In this document: piece after piece, positions 55,003 to 64,000 of the stretch
How the letters are laid out: every line of letters begins with the position of its first letter
Numbering within the stretch: the stretch's first letter is position 1
Source: Cyclaneusma minus
Taxonomy: Eukaryota > Ascomycota > Leotiomycetes > Marthamycetales > Marthamycetaceae
DNA: 64,000 nucleotides
Direction of reading: 5' to 3'
Assembly (NCBI GenBank): GCA_037179335.1
Contig: JAKZHN010000050.1
Location: 62,001-126,000, forward strand
Translations under genes and position numbers: made by a program
Notes under the pieces: generated by a model
What the model saw: the letters and a program-made list of their open reading frames with translations, nothing else
Database searches by the model: none
What the model was told of the DNA's origin: nothing

Positions 55003-55205
55003 GACGCCGCATCTACAACTTCACACTACAGCGAGATTGATCGAAGATGTAAACAACAATTCATACACTACGTCCCCCTCAACGAAGAACAATGTTCTCC
55101 ACCAAAGCCCGGCTGAGAAACATCCCAGAACAGCTCTCGATGCGAAGGTGAAACATGCCCCTGGATGGTACAGAGTTTGAGTCTCTAGAAAGTAACAGTT
55201 CAGGT

Positions 55206-55420
55206 ATTTATAGCCCCCAGCTCAGATTCCGTCGAGCAAGTTATGAACGGCTCCGGCTGAGTAGGCTGAAAGGAAGAATGCCAGGCAGTTTGCTTCACTC
55301 TGATTTTTCACACGTGACATGTGACGTCTGTACTACGCCCGGCTTCTCCGATAACCTCGAATCACGATGCTCTGGACTGAGTGTGCTTACCAGGTGACAC
55401 CCTGTAGGGACGTATAAAGA
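55206..55420. promoter_or_regulatory. C7/8: first divergent promoter of array C
   Basis: Minus-strand TATAAA at 55206-55211, CACGTGACATGTGAC starting at 55311, and plus-strand TATAAAGA at 55413-55420. The 200-bp spacer is the longest of the set. CTGTC motifs follow at 55599 and 55608. Confidence 0.6.
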
Positions 55421-55815
55421 AGCAGCCTCATGCTTGTTTTAAGCCCAAGCCAAATACTCTCTTCTTCTTCGGATCGATCTCGAGAACAGGACTGTTACCA
55501 GTGTTATCAACACAACCCAAATTTCTGCGAGAGTCGTGCGTAGTTCAAATCCTGGGTCTGAAAATTATCCTGGCCTTCAGGTAAACGAACGGAGCCTGCT
55601 GTCGTTGCTGTCTCTCGTCACTGCCACGGTTGAGTATCGCTTTTTACATTTATTCTACACGTTGAGCACCACAGTGAAGGGCCGAGTATTTGTTTGAAAC
55701 TCTGTAATATGGAGAAGGGCGTAATTCTAGGAATCGCGAGCGAATATTTCTCGCTGAAGCTTCCAGCTCAACCTATGAGTCCTGGAGTTCAATTTCGAGG
55801 AGTGATAGCAGCAAC

Positions 55816-55982
55816 TTATACCTTTTGAAAGCCTAGCTCGCTCCAGGCAACAAACAATTCAGGCTCAGCAAGCTAAGCTGCAAGTTGAACTCTCTCGCGT
55901 CTGCGTGCTTTCCTTCTTGCCGTATCACGTGACGAGATTTCAGGCAGTCACGCACTCCTTCATAGTCCCATGGGTATAAAAG
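55816..55982. promoter_or_regulatory. C9 divergent promoter
   Basis: The minus-strand box is TATAAG (about 55816-55821). CACGTGACG lies at 55926-55934 and plus-strand TATAAAAG at 55975-55982. CTGTT follows at 56192. Confidence 0.6.
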
Positions 55983-56518
55983 TAGCGACCTCGACCTCGA
56001 TCAAGATCAAATCATTATGCAATCGCCAACAATGCGAGTGCCTGACTCCGGAGCGATATTCATGCGCTTGGACGAAACTTTGAGGTACGGACCCGCAACT
56101 ATCAACACTTCCATTTGCTTGAACAGCCAGAAACTAAGAGGAGAAAGTTTCTGCTGTGTATCGTGCTTGTCCCTCCCGCTGCTAAATGCTGCTGTTGACA
56201 CGACCTCGCAGTCACCGGTCAAGATGAATGCGTAAACCTGAGTGAATTGCATTTACCGAAGAGAAGTCTGATTCTTCAAGGAATGACTAACACATATTTC
56301 CAGTCAGCGCCTGGCCCTCGACAGAGCGCTGAAAGTCCCGACGCTCTTCCTTTGACGTGGAGTCTGAAGTCTAATTCCGCGGAGAGGCGGCAGCAGTGAT
56401 ATATACTCAAGTGAGCCAAGCTTGAGACACTCTTAGCGGTAGAAACCTCTGTACTGGATGTAAATACTGGCTTTCTGCCATCTCCGCCGCGGTTTGCTTC
56501 TCTCTAGTCACGTGACGG

Positions 56519-56785
56519 TGCTTCAGATGCATTGTGGCTCTTTCATGAGCGTATAAAAGTAGCCCTCTTCACTTGAGTTCGCGATCAGCTCAAAGATATG
56601 CACCACTATCTTTATAATGCAGCAGAGCCCCCAAAATATTTACAAGGCCGGCTGGCTCAACTGAAAGCCGTCAAGCTGAAGCAGCCAGCCAGATCATTGC
56701 CCAGGGCTGTGAAAGATGGAAACAAAGGAGGGTACGGTTCTCTCGCTGACCACTAGTAATGCTGTTGTTGCTGCATGCTGCTGTT
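56519..56785 (+). promoter_or_regulatory. C10 unit
   Basis: CACGTGACG at 56519-56527 and plus-strand TATAAAAG at 56552-56559. The minus box is unclear (ATATATAC near 56400). CTGTT motifs lie at 56762 and 56781, 19 bp apart. Confidence 0.55.
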
Positions 56786-56992
56786 GAGGTAAAGTACAGA
56801 ATTTAGCACCTTGAGATAGATATCGAATTGCATGAGACTTTGAGCTCTAGATACTGGCTAGGAATAGGAAATAACGTATCATGAAAGCCAAATATAAGCG
56901 TACCTGGCTGGTTTCCAGTTCCGGGTGCGTTGTGTTGTTTCGCGCAGTTTCCATTTAGGCTTGAGATATCAAAATGAAGAATGGATCGGCAA

Positions 56993-57297
56993 TTTATAGC
57001 CCTTAGAGACGCCCTGCCCAAAAAAGCGGTCCCAAGGCATATCATGTGACTTCTTCGTGGTCTATGAGAATAAAAGAAGCACCCTTGGCTTGCTTCCACA
57101 ATCAAGTCCTGTGCCTGAAACGTACCACGACGACCGCCCCGTGAACGCATTTGCCATCTCCCGTAATCGTGACATGCGACAGGAGCTGGAAATACAAGTG
57201 ATTCACCGATATTCAGTCGACTTTCAAAGCGCAACAAACGCAAGGAAGATGCTGCTGCCGGAGGTGTGCATGGCAGTCATCGCTGAACGTTGCTGTC
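56993..57297. promoter_or_regulatory. C11 unit
   Basis: Minus-strand TATAAA at 56993-56998 (CAATTTATAGC), CATGTGAC at 57043, and a weak plus box AATAAAAG at 57069-57076. Motifs at 57255 (CTGCC), 57274 (CAGTC) and 57293 (CTGTC), spaced exactly 19 and 19 bp. Confidence 0.65.
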
Positions 57298-57494
57298 GAT
57301 TACTTCTCCACAAAGTCGGCATGCAGGGTAAATACTGGAGGCTATGTGAAGCCAGAGTATCTTTTCTTCTCTAGGGAGATGGTCACGGTAGCTTACCGGC
57401 TGTTCGGTTGCCACTCACTGCAAGGCAATCTACCATATTGAGGTATTCTGGTCGAAACAAAGATAACTTGAGGCCGTGGAACAAAGCTTAGCAA

Positions 57495-57845
57495 TTTATA
57501 GCCGTCAGGGCCAGTCACCTAAACTTGTGGCAGGTCAGGTTCAGTGGACTGGAAGCGTGAATGACGGGTTACTGCGTTCTCGTGTCGCCTCATAGAAGAA
57601 GCCGGGGTCAGGGATATAAAAGTCGGGCTCCGGACTGGACTTTCAGAACCAAAAGTCACAACTGAAACCTCCGCGCCGTAAGGACAGACATATGCAAATG
57701 CCATGTCCCAATCTCTGTGGGATTGCAGAGGATCGTCCCAGCCCCCAAATCCCCAGCTCCATCTGGCCTTGTTTCCTAAATGCAAACAGACGAAACATCC
57801 TGCTGCCAGCAATTCTGTTTGCTGTCACCGTAGAACACTACTGTC
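57495..57845. promoter_or_regulatory. C12 unit
   Basis: Minus-strand TATAAA at 57495-57500 (GCAATTTATAGCC) and plus-strand TATAAAAG at 57615-57622. Motifs at 57803 (CTGCC), 57822 (CTGTC) and 57841 (CTGTC), spaced 19 and 19 bp. Confidence 0.7.
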
Positions 57846-58047
57846 GGCAATCCCTCCATCAATTACCACCACAAAATGATCACGGGAAGTTATTTTCAAG
57901 CCACACACTGAGAAAAAAGATGACCTCCTGAAAGACGGGTCAGAGGCTGAGATCTTACAGACATCATACCTGGAGAGACCATGACTGTCTGTGAGTTCCT
58001 CCTGCTTTGAGATTTTGGAACGAAGATGGTGGAGCAGAAACTAGCAA

Positions 58048-58441
58048 TTTATAGTCGTTGGATCCACCTGTGTTTGTGTTTGAGCTAAATCGCCGACTTA
58101 GATTTCGAAAGTCCAAAACTGCTTCAAATCTCCAAGCCCCGCTGCCTGCGATCGCGGGAGTCTGGGAACGACTCGTGACTTCCATTGCTGTAAGCCTATA
58201 AATATAGCAGCTGTTGCATGATTGAACACCAAGAGAGATTTTGCGTTTCCGCAACGTCGATGGTGAATGACGGTCGCAGAGATGCCTATCGCCTGCTAGA
58301 CCCCTTGTCCGAGTGCTGGCGAGTGGCGACGGCGGTTAATGATTCAAATCTTGAACTGCAAGTTGTTCGGTTTTTACACCAAGAAGGAAGCAAGAAAGCT
58401 GAACTCCCTGTAATTTGCTGTCCGTTGATCATGTTGCTGTC
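58048..58441. promoter_or_regulatory. C13 unit
   Basis: Minus-strand TATAAA at 58048-58053 and plus-strand TATAAATA at 58197-58204. CTGTC motifs at 58418 and 58437, 19 bp apart. Confidence 0.7.
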
Positions 58442-58654
58442 ATTACCAAATGTTGTGGTCGAACAGACTTCACAAATCAGCAACAAAACTGGCCCCTTTT
58501 CCTTTCTGGTCATTATTGAATCAGCGACCTTCATGTAGTACTTGGCGGAAGAGGACGGAGTAAAATCAGGACGATACATGAACAATACAGTGATTACTGG
58601 ATCTTCCGTGGATTTCTCGTGCTTGAGATTCAAGACTCAAGCAAAGGCCAGCAA

Positions 58655-59035
58655 TTTATAGGCGCAAGGTTTAAACTGGGACAAAACTAGGGAGCTTCAG
58701 GGGCTGTGGGTAGGTTTCCAGTCACTTCTGGGGTGAGCGCGCTCCGTTCCTCTAAGAAGCATGATCTCAGGCTGTCTCGTGACTTCTCCGCAACGACATA
58801 GGTATAAAAGGAGCCCGTAGGTCTTGACTTCAAAACCTATTCGGGAATTTGTTGAGAGAATGGCGGTAGAGATATTGCCTTTGCCGATGTATCTCGAGGT
58901 TGCGCAACTCTGAACTCCTGCGAGAAATGAGGATCGTTGAGATCCTATGGGTACATTCCACTGATTTCCTACACGCAGAGGAAAAGTTACTGCTTTCAGA
59001 GAGTCTCATTGTTGTCGCCAGCGGAGTTTGCTGTC
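58655..59035. promoter_or_regulatory. C14 unit
   Basis: Minus-strand TATAAA at 58655-58660 and plus-strand TATAAAAG at 58803-58810. Motifs at 59012 (TTGTC) and 59031 (CTGTC), 19 bp apart. Confidence 0.7.
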
Positions 59036-59285
59036 ATCCCTGAATCTTGCTTTCTATATCAGTTTCGCGCTTTAGAACGGCGCAGAGACCGTGAAGTATC
59101 AGTCTCATCAACATCCACTGGCGGGAATAGTGTCTCGAGAGCCATACATGGCCGGGCAAGTATTTCGGCTGATATTTTTGAGGTAACAGCAATAGCTTGC
59201 CCTCCTCTGGGACCTTCATCAGATTGATTATTTGTGGAAATGGTGTGAGACTTGGAATTCAAAATCATCCATGGGAGGTTGGCAG

Positions 59286-59717
59286 TTTATAGTCTTTAAG
59301 TTGGTGCATACTGAAAGTTGCTGGTGGCCACTGAAGCCTTGTGAAATGCGACAGCAGCCCTGATTCACCCCTCACATCGATCACCATAACTCCCTCCGCG
59401 AGATCACGTGACCTTCACCGCTTTGTGCATCTCCTGCAATCCCAGGGGTATAAGAGTAGCATCTTTCGCGTGGTTTGAAGATCAAATGTAAAACCTGTGG
59501 CAGGATGTGCCACGTCATCACGCCCGCAAATGTGGTGTTCGCAGACCACGCAGTCCCCAGGCCTCGCAGGATTTGGGATTGGGAATGTTTTGGTCCTTGG
59601 GGTTCACGGCCTGCTTGCTTCCTCCGGAGACACAGATGAAGGACTGCTGCTTCCAAACTTTCTCACTGCTGTCAGTGCCGTCACTGCAAGTTGCTGCCGT
59701 TGCTGAATCTTACTGTC
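59286..59717. promoter_or_regulatory. C15 unit
   Basis: Minus-strand TATAAA at 59286-59291, CACGTGACC at 59405-59413, and plus-strand TATAAGAG at 59449-59456. Motifs at 59669 (CTGTC), 59694 (CTGCC) and 59713 (CTGTC). The last step is 19 bp. Confidence 0.65.
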
Positions 59718-59917
59718 GATGACACAATGATCACTCCAGGGACTCAACAACACAGCGACAATAGGAACGCACTTCTGATTACAGCTATCAAACGCATAAC
59801 CTGAATACCGGAAGAAAGGGGTTTCACGACAGTGAGGTTTGTGAGAGATGGTGAGGTGTGAAGATGTGGATATGTTGAAAAGCTTGAACATTGAATACGT
59901 GGGGAGACAAGCAGTGA

Positions 59918-60316
59918 TTTATAGTCGTAGACCGCAAAGATGGATTACTCTGACGTGTCATTGACTCTGAATCTGTGAGCTAGAATTGCACGTGACTGTT
60001 AGCTTTGTCTATCTAGGCCCACGAGGCTTTTGAATGTCACGTGTGGGCTAGATGCATTGGAAAAGCATATAAAAGGTGGCACCCTCGACCCTATTTGATA
60101 TCCAAGATCATCACAACATGCCACGAGAATTAAGCGATGCCGGACCTCATGTTCCCGGAGAAGATGTCTCCAGTCAGCATAGGCCGAATACTTGCGGCGA
60201 TAATATTTCGCGTCCGCAGCATCTAGCTTGCGTTCGGTATTTCTGGACGCAAGGAGAGAAGAAAGAAGTTCTGCCATCGTTTGACCTCATGACTTTCATT
60301 GCTCAATGCTGCTGTC
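59918..60316. promoter_or_regulatory. C16 unit
   Basis: Minus-strand TATAAA at 59918-59923, CACGTG at 59989-59994 and again at 60038-60043, and plus-strand TATAAAAG at 60068-60075. CTGTC at 60312, with a degenerate CTTTC 19 bp before it (60293). Confidence 0.65.
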
Positions 60317-60524
60317 GATGTGATTTCTTAGAGAATGGAGGGTGTGGAACGGTGACAGGATGTTGAACCCATGAAAGTAGAAGGAAGGCGGAAATCAAGA
60401 AAGTGAGTGTCTCAGAATCAAGCGACCAGATTCAATTGACATGATTCGGTTAAATAACCCAGGGGGTTGCGTGACGCTGCTCACTTTTGAACTTTGAACT
60501 CTGGAGAGAGGATACCACCGCCAA

Positions 60525-61016
60525 TTTATAGTATCTGAAGCCAGCAAAGCGCTGACTCGGCCTGAACACACGAAGAGCTCCAGGCGCCAGAAAAGACCAC
60601 GTATTTAAGAGAGGGGCTTTTCCTTGACCGGTCTTTCTTAACAACGATCAACCACCTCCAAGAGCTTCATTGATGAGCAACTTCGCACCGTACCAAGAAA
60701 AGAGACGTTTGTTCGAGCCGGGCGACCCTAGAAAGAAAATCGTGAAGATTCTGCGCCACGCTGGCTGCTCTTGCGAGTTTGAGGATGGATTTCGGTTGAA
60801 GAGAGGTAGGTGCTTGCATTGGGAAGGTCTAGCTAAGGACTGCCTTTATAGCAATGAAGGCTAGAGCGCAGGAAGTAGTGGGTGGTGTATGAGCACGAGG
60901 CTCCAACAATTTCCGATGGATTTCGTTGAGAGATGGCGGCGGGTATTTGGCAATGACAGCAGATCATGCTGACGGTGGAAGAGGGAGTAGATGAAGGCGA
61001 GAGTGCGCAGCGACAG
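60525..61016. promoter_or_regulatory. C17 unit with flipped motif
   Basis: Minus-strand TATAAA at 60525-60530 and plus-strand TATTTAAG at 60602-60609. Unlike its neighbours, the motif here reads GACAG or GACGG on the plus strand (60955, 60971, 61012). A stray TTTATA lies at 60845-60850. The interval has an internal rearrangement or a foreign segment. Confidence 0.5.
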
Positions 61017-61209
61017 CAGTAATCAGTGCCTGATGAAAGTACTAGACGCAGACTCAAACCTGCCAAGGGCACTGGATTCACATAAACTCACCGTGATGAA
61101 TGGTCGTCAGATAGTTGAATGGCAAGCAAAGTACACCATGAGAGTACACCATGGAGCATTGCTATTATAGTGCTGATCTTGAGTATCCAAGAGGTGCGCA
61201 GGAGCTTTA

Positions 61210-61527
61210 ATTTATAATTTCAAGGCGATCACGGGGATCCTTTAGCTTAGCAAGACACCGATGGAAGCCATGTGAGTGGCTTGTTGAGGTATAAAAGACC
61301 TCACATCCACTGCTTCGCGATTTCTATCCCCGAAGCATCACGAGAACGAATCCAAGTGAACTGGTCTTGCTCGCTGAGCCCAACAGACGCCCGCTGGAAA
61401 GTGGAAGCTGAGCAGGAACTCCCTTGTAGCTTCCCAACCGAAGACAACACTTGACTCCTGCGATGTCCGTGTATCATTATTGGTTGGGACTGCGGTTTTG
61501 CTGCTGTTGCTGCCGGATGCTGCTGTC
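61210..61527. promoter_or_regulatory. C18 unit
   Basis: Minus-strand TATAAA at 61210-61215 and plus-strand TATAAAAG at 61290-61297. CTGTT at 61504 and CTGTC at 61523, 19 bp apart. Confidence 0.7.
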
Positions 61528-61744
61528 GGAACCCGCTATAAGTTCTCGCTGAGATGAGATTGACGGTCGCTCGTAGAAAACATGAGAATGATCGTATGAC
61601 GAGAAGATGTGATGTTCCAGAAGTCGAACAAGAAGATTCGTTCTCTTCTAAGATTGGAGATTCAATCTGGACTAAGGGCGACAGTACACTGTCACGAAGG
61701 AAGATAGTACGCTTGAAGACCCGAAGAGAAGAGGCTCGAGGCAA

Positions 61745-62076
61745 TTTATACTCGTTTGCGCCGGATTGTGCACCTTCAAGGACTTTGGTGAAGTCTCATT
61801 GTAGAAGCTCGCTTACTTAAGCCTGCCGGAGAAGAGGGTGAGGTATAAAAGGAGTGCTTCTACCCTGGATTTCAAACTTCATCTCAAGATTCCAGAGGGA
61901 TCAAAGCCTACGGCATAGTGCCAAGCATCGAGAAAGCCGGCCAGACTCAGTGAAGTGCCTTGGATACCGGTGTCAGCATGAGAAGTGTAAATTTGGAACT
62001 AATTCCTCTATGAGAGATGCAGCGACCCGGGCACCACCAGGTGGCTATCCTGCTGTCGCTACTGGGTCTTATTGTC
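61745..62076. promoter_or_regulatory. C19 unit
   Basis: Minus-strand TATAAA at 61745-61750 and plus-strand TATAAAAG at 61844-61851. CTGTC at 62053 and TTGTC at 62072, 19 bp apart. Confidence 0.7.
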
Positions 62077-62291
62077 GAAGGTTGCTGCTTCACACCGCCA
62101 ACGTAGATTCTTCTCGCAGGCGTGGACATAAGCTCAACTTTGACCATGACATAGCAGGAATCTCGAGGGGGAAGCGATCAGAAAGTTACAGCTGGAAATA
62201 CCATCAGAAGAGGACGACTTGAGTTGATCGCAATAGTAGGGGTCGTTCCACAAGATTCTGTTGGAGGGTTGAGGTGTGACTTTGATGCCAA

Positions 62292-62617
62292 TTTATAGCC
62301 TGAAGGGTCAGGGTCAGGGCTTCTCTAAGATTTGAGGCGCTAGTCGGGTGGCTGGCTCTCGCGAGGGTATAAAAACGCTTGATCCGCTAGAGCCTTTCTT
62401 CTTCCAAGCACACAAAAAGATACGGAAAGACACTATGCGTCAGGGGTTGGTATTGTGTGGCACTGCAAGATTCTGTTTCAGCAAACTATCCACCAGCGGC
62501 GAAACCAACCGAGCTGGCTAGCTCAAAGCTTTGAATCGGATTTGCTCCATGTTCGATAGCCGGGATCCTGCCTACCGCTGTGTAGTACAGCTGCTGTTGC
62601 TGGTAGCTATTACTGTC
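62292..62617. promoter_or_regulatory. C20 unit, end of array C
   Basis: Minus-strand TATAAA at 62292-62297 and plus-strand TATAAAAA at 62368-62375. CTGTT at 62594 and CTGTC at 62613, 19 bp apart. No facing minus TATA follows before the element at 63008. Confidence 0.65.
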
Positions 62618-62640
62618 GACTTTGAGAAAATGTTCGAAGT

Positions 62641-63007
62641 CCAGCCTGGCGGAAATTTTAGCGCGGCTCGAGAATTCCGGAAGAGAAGATTGAGCTTTTG
62701 AGTTGCGGATCGTGGTGCTCAGGAACAGGAAAACTGGGACAGGGTGTGATGTTGGACGGTTCTGGAATATACCTAAGTAAAGCTGGAATTTCGAGATAGG
62801 GAACCAAGAAAGGCAGCGTCTGAGGTTTTTGTAGTTGGCCAGAAAATATTAGTAGCCTTCCATACCTATTATCATCCCCAGCTTGCGAGTTAGCCACAGA
62901 CTCCTCGCTAAGCAGTAGCAAGAGGTATTATCAGCCTGCAATATTAGGGAGCAGCACTAGCCCCTTTGTTAGCGCCATACCCAGCTCCATAAGAGCTGGG
63001 CCTTAAG
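62641..63007. other. Spacer between array C and the hAT-like element
   Basis: No gene or promoter pair is seen. TAGTAGCCTTCCA at about 62850 resembles text to the right of the element at about 63744. Confidence 0.45.
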
Positions 63008-63734
63008 CAGTGTTTCCGATAGTCCGTCGACCGAATTTGTTTTTGGACCGTACTAATACGGTTTGCCCTTTTAGGAAATAGTCCAAACCAAAGAAATATA
63101 ATTTAAGCTTTTTATTTTTAGTTTTAAACCATGGTGGAACGGCGAAACCGTGATTTGGACTATTTTAAACTATTTAGCTATTGCTTGCCAAGGCTTGGCG
63201 GGCACGGACTATTATACAAAGCTATTTAATTAATAATAATTTAAATTTTTAGTATTTTTTAATATAATTAGCGTAATAGTATTTATAATTGCTTTAGCTA
63301 TAAGTACATATATTTGTTAAAATTAGTATTTAAATTATAAGCTTTTTAAATTTCCATTTTTCAAATTTACAAAATTTAAATAAAAAATAACTAATTAATT
63401 GCTGGAAATTAAATTAAAAGCTTTGGAAAACTCAAAAAATTAATATAAATTCCATTATTTCAAAATCCAAAATTATTTTTAATATTTTAAATACAAATTA
63501 ATTCTTTCTAATTTAATAAAAATACTAAAAAATTCAAACTATATTATTACAGCATAAATATAGCAAAAGCTATTTTAAGCTATTTTTAGCATGCCAAATT
63601 ATGGCGACTATAATAGAGCTTTTAAGACCGCGGTTTGGATTAATAAATTTGGTTTATAACTTTTATAAATGGTTTTAAACCGTACCGATACGGTTTAGGG
63701 CCCAAACCGCGGTCTCGGACTATCGGAAACACTG
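63008..63734. mobile_element. hAT-like non-autonomous element
   Basis: Perfect 19-bp terminal inverted repeats: CAGTGTTTCCGATAGTCCG at 63008-63026, with its reverse complement at 63716-63734. Inside both ends, imperfect inverted repeats continue (GTACTAATACGGTTT and GTACCGATACGGTTT). The flanks are GCCTTAAG (63000-63007) and GCCTTAGC (63735-63742), matching at 6 of 8 positions, as expected for a mutated 8-bp target duplication. CAGTG ends plus 8-bp duplications fit the hAT superfamily. The interior is very AT-rich with no transposase frame, probably decayed by C-to-T mutation. Confidence 0.75.
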
Positions 63735-64000
63735 GCCTTAGCTAGTAGCCTTCCCAATGTAAGCACCTACGTCCCTTCAATCGCTTCAATAGGTATGTAT
63801 AAAAGCTTGCCCTTGGTAAAAACCTGAGATCCAGGAGAAGCCAGTCTGTCAGTAGTAAATACCTACTGAGATATGAAGATCTACAGTAGGACGCTCCATA
63901 ACCAGCTGTTAGAATCGACTTGTGGCAAAGTCCGAATAGGCGCAAGGTCGATCGTTATCATAGTCTATGCCATTGCCCTCCGTCAAAATGCATTTTCTAC
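63735..64000. other. Right-edge segment with array-like traces
   Basis: A plus-strand TATAAAAG lies at 63798-63805. About 40 bp just right of the element (63735-63773) are nearly the reverse complement of 60803-60840 in unit C17. This suggests array material continues beyond the element, possibly inverted. Confidence 0.4.

Larger units (their letters stand above)
52861..62640. repeat. Array C: about 21 units, beta-only then divergent, inverted relative to A
   Basis: Units C0-C6 (52.86-54.74 kb) have only a plus-strand TATA (CCTATAAAGC or similar) every 240-350 bp, followed by shared text such as GGGATGGCGAAAGCAAAA and GCTGCTGTCGTCC. From 55.2 kb the units are divergent: a minus-strand CTATAAATTG and a plus-strand GGTATAAAAG about 70-200 bp apart, repeating every 520-690 bp. 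The motif reads CTGTCG on plus, that is CGACAG on minus, in 2-3 copies 19 bp apart, midway between facing TATA boxes. Read on the minus strand, this is the array A layout. ATG frames after the plus TATA differ from unit to unit. Confidence 0.8.

Noticed and set aside
54210..60864. ATG frames shortly after the plus TATA of C4, C9, C16 and C17 as secreted peptides
   Set aside because: Their sequences do not resemble each other, several lack a hydrophobic N terminus, and neighbouring units lack the frame.

Overview
The window looks like nuclear DNA of a filamentous ascomycete (Pezizomycotina; a dothideomycete is plausible but not proven). Protein genes have few, short introns with GTRNGT donors and CTAAC/CTGAC branch points. 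The recognisable families are fungal (DUF7492-type secreted protein, Sas4-like silencing subunit, IQM-like calmodulin-binding protein, NmrA-like reductase fold, RidA), and the AT-rich inverted-repeat element remnants are typical of this group.

Seven protein genes are supported. On the minus strand: a secreted DUF7492/LPMO-like protein (14328-16214), a Sas4-like protein (18882-20882), an IQ-motif protein (21534-23522) and a three-exon NmrA-like protein (38028-39137). On the plus strand: a three-exon Myb/SANT-like candidate regulator (33288-35189), a tail-anchored-looking hypothetical protein (50560-51366) and a three-exon RidA protein with a 14-nt microexon (52105-52646). About 9.4 kb (23.5-32.9 kb) holds no gene I can support.

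More than half of the window is something else: three arrays of diverged, non-coding, TATA-box repeat units. Array A (1-13564, about 20 units) has a period near 600 bp. Each unit centres on a divergent core promoter: a minus-strand TATAAAAG and a plus-strand TATATAAG about 80-120 bp apart, often with CACGTGAC between them. Array B (39.5-49.0 kb, about 21 units) is head-to-tail, mostly with a 340-385 bp period, each unit with a plus-strand CTATAAAAGG. Array C (52.86-62.6 kb, about 21 units) begins with one-directional units of about 330 bp and then becomes divergent units of about 520-690 bp, inverted relative to array A.

All three arrays share a second signature: 2-5 copies of a CGACAGCA-like motif spaced 19-20 bp start to start. 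The tract lies about 200-260 bp downstream of the TATA box with which it is co-oriented. In the divergent arrays it sits midway between two converging TATA boxes. The ATG-started frames in the units differ from unit to unit, so the units read as non-coding transcription units or regulatory arrays, not a gene family. I call the promoter co-oriented with CGACAG alpha and the opposing one beta. A-plus, B-plus and C-minus TATAs are alpha; A-minus and C-plus TATAs are beta. I know of no described fungal element with this layout, and its function is unknown.

Mobile-element remnants interrupt the arrays: a 1.2-kb inverted-repeat element inside one array A promoter (6247-7477), an AT-rich hairpin element in array B (about 42890-43290) and a 727-bp hAT-like element with 19-bp perfect terminal inverted repeats just past array C (63008-63734).
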